From contig JABANN010000408.1 in NCBI GenBank assembly GCA_013115125.1, positions 1-31,908 on the forward strand: a stretch of DNA of 31,908 nucleotides. The letters are read 5' to 3'. Below are positions 28,064 through 31,908 of the stretch, in pieces. The first letter of the stretch is position 1. Each line of letters begins with the position of its first letter. A program made the position numbers and the translations under genes. The notes beneath the pieces were generated by a model. The model worked only from the letters and a program-made list of their open reading frames with translations, was not told where the DNA came from and searched no databases. The stretch comes from Perkinsus olseni (Eukaryota > Perkinsozoa > Perkinsida).

Positions 28064-28667
28064 TTACGACACCGATTGACCGGTTAGGCGGACACTGGTG
28101 GCAACGGGTAAAACCCCGGGAGTAGTACCGCTATCCTTGTCATCCTTCCAAGTGGAAGACAGGTCGTGGAACCCTTCCCGAGAGGACTCTTCGCTACTCT
28201 CCACAAGCTCCCCTTCATACGACGACCCAAGCTCAGTGGAATACGCAGTCGTTTGTGTACAGTCGGCGAGGGCGGCAGTGCTTCGCTTGAATCGCCGTTT
28301 CCGGGCATGCGCCACAGAGGAAGGCACCTTCGAAGCACGGGAGGAGAGCACCTAACCATGCAGGCTTGTTATGCATCGTCGAGATAGTCGAGGGGATAGT
28401 TTCCACAATTCCCATTCTAAAGGGCGAAGGTTCGAATTCAGGGTCCATATAGATTCCATTTAAACATTCCCATCGAAGTCTCGGCCCAAGCCATAAGCAC
28501 CAAACCTTCGACTCTCCCTTCCGAATGGCAGGCGAAGTTAACCCGAAAGCCCCTACTAATGGCCGAGGTAAGTCCATCATCTTTGGGGACAGCCGCCGGG
28601 GCGTAGCTGAGAATCTCCAAGATCTCGTCGAAACATAAGGGGTTGCCGAATATTCAACAGCAGGCAT
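28064..28667 (-). CDS. Probable Ser-rich protein, exon structure unresolved
   Basis: The minus strand is open in coding-like frames across this span. One upstream piece reads FDEILEILSYAPAAVPKDDG and ends at a donor (CGG|GTTAAC) near 28538. One downstream piece (28064-28351) is basic and then Ser/Glu-rich (ARKRRFKRSTAALADC, SYEGELVESSEESSRE) and runs to a stop. A 144-codon ATG frame (28233-28667, starting MPAVEYSATPYV) overlaps both. I could not choose a single model. It is divergent from the RRM gene. No family is recognised. Confidence 0.35.
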
Positions 28668-28820
28668 TGAACAGAGAAATCGCTAAGGCGGGGGAAGGGT
28701 TGCGCTGTTGCAATAAAGGAAATGCAAGATTGCAAGTATGCATCTTGCACTTTGTTGGTCGTGGCGCTTCAGAAGCATTTGAAGAACTAAGGAGGTTCAT
28801 TGTGACGATAATCCCCTAGA

Positions 28821-30065
28821 ATGGTCAACCAAGCTTGTTGTGTGTACGTTGGCAGTCTGGATTTCGAGGTGAGTGTCCCTGCGGCTCCCTTCGGTCTTAA
28901 TGGGGGAACTGAACCTTGATTACTCGATGCGGCTGTCAGCCTTCCTCAAAATAGCTACAGCTAGTGTATCGGCCAACATCGGAGTCGGCCTGTCCTCGCT
29001 GGGCTCCCTCGGCGTTCTCTATGAGTGATCTCATCTTTATTTACGCTGGTCTGGGCATCTTTCTCATGTACTCCTCGCAAGGGTCGACTTGCCAAATTCC
29101 TTAGCGACAGCCGCCCGCTGAGCTGCTCTCTCGACGATTCTCCTTCCCCTCAGGTTACCGAGGCTGAGCTTGGTGATCACATGAAGTCCGCTGGTGATGT
29201 GGAGTCGGTCGATATCTTGACTCGCAGAGACGGCAAATCCAAGGGTTGCGCGTAAGTGCCTGCTCGGCTCGGTATGCCGTTGATGGTAATGTTGTTGTTT
29301 GCCCAGTCTTGTCGAATACAAGACCGAGGAAGCTGCTGAGAAGGCTATTGAGACTCTTAATGATACCGAGGTCGGCAAGCGCAAGATATTCGTCCGAGAG
29401 GACCGCGGGCCCATCGAGGAAATGGATCAAGACGCTGCTAGACAGGGGAAGGGCAAGGGAGGAAAAGGAAAGGGTGAGTTGTCTTTTCTTGCTGCTCTCA
29501 ATAATCGCATTATCCATGTTGTCTTGCAGGTAAAGGAAAGGGAAAGGGTTTCAAGGGCCGTGATAGAATCCGCCCATTGAAGGTCGGTGAGAAGGATGTC
29601 CACAGGTTGATCTATGTTGGCAACGTAAGTCGTCATCATCAACACCCCTTCCCTTGCTCATTGCCTTCCTTCTCAGCTGCCTTGGAGGACTGCCTGGCAG
29701 GACCTTAAGGATCTTTTCCGTGAATGCGGCGATGTCATCCGTGTGGACATGGCTGAGGGTTGGGATGGCAGGTCGAAGGGCTTCGCCACGGTTCTGTTCC
29801 AAGACGCCGAGGGAGCTCAGAAGGCAATCGGTAGGAAAGAATTCTCACTGCCTTCGTCATTTTGATGGTTCTCTTTCCCTCAGAGAAGTACAACGGCTAC
29901 GACTTCCAAGGACGCAAGATGTTCGTCCGCGAGGATCAGTTCTTGAAGGAGGACGGTACCTACACTAGAAGTCGCAGGTCCAGCAGCCAGAAGGAGACAT
30001 CCGCTGAGGATGCTGGTCCGAAGGCTCCTGTCGTTGCTACGGATGATGATGATCGCGATGACTAA
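28821..30065 (+). CDS. Two-RRM RNA-binding protein
   Basis: Exons are 28821-28868, 29154-29251, 29307-29473, 29530-29624, 29677-29830 and 29884-30065, with introns of 285, 55, 56, 52 and 53 nt, giving 247 aa. RRM1 (about residues 6-83) has RNP2 CVYVGSLD and an RNP1-like KSKGCALVEY. RRM2 (about 130-210) has RNP2 LIYVGNLP and RNP1 RSKGFATVLF. Both RRMs end in KIFVREDR or KMFVREDQ, so they look like internal duplicates. The linker is Lys/Gly-rich (GKGKGGKGKG), a likely RNA-contacting tail. The C-terminus is Ser/Arg then Asp-rich. It is probably an SR/hnRNP-like nuclear or shuttling mRNA-binding protein. Codons mostly end in T or C, which suggests high expression. Confidence 0.92.
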
Positions 30066-30946
30066 GTTGAATTGCTGTGTACTTCACCTTGCCTGTTCTC
30101 CTGCTATGATTGTCATTGACGCTGCTGAAATTATCATAAGTATAGTGACTAATAGTTGAACATGGTTATGTAAAGAAGAAGTCGTCCTTACTGTTGCCAT
30201 TTTAGACTTTTTGTTGTCTACTCTGAAGACGATGATAAGTTCATCAGGGCAACATCGATTTTCTTTCATTACTCCAAGAGGTGATCGTAAGATGTAGTTG
30301 AAATGGAGATTATTACAGTATCAATTTATGAGTTAGTAGTAGAAGCAGCCAGTTGGTATCGGGTATATTACGATACATAGCAGCAGCGCATCGCTACTCG
30401 AAAGTTGACGATCTCCATTGCCACTCATCAGGAGTTGTGTTGACAGTCACAGTGGAAGGGCAATAGAGGCGGTTATGAGTAGAAGGGAGGATGGAGACGA
30501 AGATTGTGTGCTTGCCTTGCTCTCGATGCGAGAAAGAATTGCTGTGTCGAATGGTATCCTGTGAGCGCAGTGGCCGAGCGCTGTTGAGCTTGGGAGCGTC
30601 AACTGGTCATCCCAAGGGAAAACGCGCGGTGCAGGGCAGGAAATCATGATGCATCCGGTGAATGTATTGGGCCATATCTTCTGACATGCTGGCACACAAC
30701 GATGTCCCCTAATCAAAGCTTGGGAATGCTATCTTTTGTGATAGATGTTGTAGGCTAGGCTGAGCTATCAATGGTCAGCATGTATTGATGCAATCTCATA
30801 TGACAATCAAGTTTGTCTGGGTGTGAGTGAAGTCGCGGTTCTTCCAGTACAGTAAACTAGGTTAAATCTGTTCGTGTTGTGACTATTTTCCTTCTGACAG
30901 TTCAATTTTTATCAATTTTGGCCTTTTCGCTCATACCGTCGTTACT
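30066..30946. other. Intergenic region with a splice-acceptor-like site before the GDH gene
   Basis: There is no supported coding exon. The sequence is AT-richer than average. TTTTCCTTCTGACAG at 30886-30900 is a strong acceptor, 46 nt before the next ATG. It could be the trans-splicing site for a spliced leader or the end of a 5' UTR intron. The minus-strand frame at 30447-30716 has no family or splice support. Confidence 0.4.
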
Positions 30947-31908
30947 ATGAGTTCTTCTACTGACACCAACGCTATTGCTTCTCTATTGGAGGCCGCCTAC
31001 AACGGTGATGTTGAGCGTATGAAGGAGTTGTTGTCTCACAACTCGGATCTCACTGTGAACAGTTCGGATTACGACAAGCGAACTCCTCTGCATTTGGCTG
31101 CTGCTGGTGGTCATCTTGATGCTGTTAAGTATCTCATCTCGGAGGGTGCTCACTTGAAGCCCGACCGTTTTGGTATGCTCCCTGTTCATGATGCAGTTAT
31201 CAATAATCATCCTGATATCAAAGACATGCTTGGTAAACTCGAATTGAAGACTGCTGATGATGGTATGTGTTATTTACCTCCTGAGAAGGTCGCTGCCTTG
31301 AAGGAGCAGGTTAAGCATTCAGACATTTCCTTGTCCGCTGAGGAGTTGGAGACCAAGATGACTGAGGTCTTCTCCATCATCATGAAGGAAGGTGTCTTGG
31401 CAGCAGGTTCCCTATGGCAGGAGGTTCAGTATTACTTTATGGACCTCGGACTACATCCCAGCTACTTCAAGCACTTTACCAGTACTCAGATCGCCAGGCA
31501 TATTCATTGCCTTCTTGCTGCTACCAAGGTCGCTCAAACTACCAACTCTGATTATATCCATTTTGAGATGGAAGATGATGATTCTGCATTCTACCTTACC
31601 ACGATGGAACCTGAGAAGGTTGCAATTATGGATGGTAAGATCGCTCAGTACGTCTCCAAGTTTGGTACGGCTGATGGCTTTTCTATTACTTTTATGAAAT
31701 CAGAGAAGCCAGCCATGCCCGAGGGTAAATACCAACTCGGTATTTTCGTTGTTGAGAAAAGGGCGTATGCTGGTGATGGTCATAATAAGACTGAAGATAT
31801 GATGGATGAGAGCGATCTTAAGGTTGTTGCAAGTCCGAAGTTCTTGGAAGAGAGAAGTGCTGAAGTTCAGCAATACTATCAGTCCCTCATCAATGAGGCT
31901 ATGTCTGG
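30947..31908 (+). CDS. NAD-specific glutamate dehydrogenase (large type) with N-terminal ankyrin repeats, partial
   Basis: The frame is open from the ATG at 30947 to the window edge (320 codons plus 2 nt). Residues about 11-98 form two or three ankyrin repeats, including RTPLHLAAAGGHLDAVKYLI and a second helix pair at LPVHDAV. From about residue 110 the sequence resembles the N-terminal part of the large NAD-dependent GDHs of protists and fungi: FMDLGLHPSYFKHFTS, IARHIHCLLAATKVA and AFYLTTMEPEKVA. That enzyme oxidises glutamate to 2-oxoglutarate and ammonia. The catalytic domain is beyond the edge, so activity cannot be judged. Codons strongly prefer T-ending forms, suggesting high expression. 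No intron is needed in the visible part. Confidence 0.75.
   Translation, partial: MSSSTDTNAIASLLEAAYNGDVERMKELLSHNSDLTVNSSDYDKRTPLHLAAAGGHLDAVKYLISEGAHLKPDRFGMLPVHDAVINNHPDIKDMLGKLELKTADDGMCYLPPEKVAALKEQVKHSDISLSAEELETKMTEVFSIIMKEGVLAAGSLWQEVQYYFMDLGLHPSYFKHFTSTQIARHIHCLLAATKVAQTTNSDYIHFEMEDDDSAFYLTTMEPEKVAIMDGKIAQYVSKFGTADGFSITFMKSEKPAMPEGKYQLGIFVVEKRAYAGDGHNKTEDMMDESDLKVVASPKFLEERSAEVQQYYQSLINEAMS

Noticed and set aside
1-31908. CRISPR arrays, retroelements, rRNA genes
   Set aside because: No spaced direct-repeat array, reverse-transcriptase motif, long terminal repeat or rRNA core was seen on either strand.

Overview
The window is nuclear DNA of a compact, intron-rich protist. Evidence: eukaryotic tRNA genes (Gln, Leu and an interrupted Asp-type gene), GT-AG introns in most genes, and eukaryote-type proteins (PIAS/SIZ-type SUMO ligase, TBC Rab-GAP, RRM protein, cathepsin X/Z, large-type NAD-glutamate dehydrogenase). 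About 59 introns could be modelled by hand, and some 35 of them are only 35-56 nt long. Several genes lie within tens of base pairs of each other. With the subtilisin, the cathepsin and the GDH type, this suggests an alveolate, and a perkinsid (Perkinsus-like) is my best guess. That assignment is inference.

Layout, left to right. 1-175 (-): start of phosphoglycerate dehydrogenase. 889-1041 (+): tRNA-Asp-like gene split by 81 nt. 1603-3541 (-): 11-exon membrane/coiled-coil protein. 4147-5974 (-): 9-exon glucose-6-phosphate 1-epimerase. 6119-7354 (-): Ala-rich, possibly AP2-like nuclear protein. 7479-7550 (+): tRNA-Gln, just upstream of a small 4-exon gene (7572-8080, +), which is followed 28 bp later by an 11-exon SUMO E3 ligase (8109-10307, +). 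11536-12354 (+): single-pass membrane protein. 12550-13456 (+): 5-exon unknown. 13799-15691 (-): acidic Ser/Thr-rich membrane-anchored protein. 16044-16352 (-) and 16554-17594 (+): a divergent pair, the latter cathepsin X/Z-like. 18876-21242 (-): 11-exon protein with two SAM-like domains whose first intron holds tRNA-Leu(AAG). 21489-23294 (-): TBC Rab-GAP with an F-box-like N-terminus. 23540-25063 (-): subtilisin. 25437-25857 (-): small coiled-coil protein with a possible acylation motif. 26174-26442: degenerate hAT-like MITE packed with GTAC. 26575-27936 (-) and 28064-28667 (-): coiled-coil and Ser-rich unknowns. 28821-30065 (+): two-RRM protein. 30947-end (+): ankyrin repeats fused to NAD-GDH, cut by the window edge.

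The genes look like housekeeping plus secretory functions: serine synthesis, sugar-phosphate anomer exchange, sumoylation, membrane traffic, secreted proteases, RNA binding and glutamate catabolism. There is no operon-like functional cluster. All exon models come from reading frames, splice-site motifs and phase agreement by eye, without transcript or database support. The main points to check are the tRNA nested in an intron, the interrupted tRNA, the GTAC-rich MITE, the very small introns, the tight tandem packing, and the ankyrin-GDH and F-box-TBC architectures.
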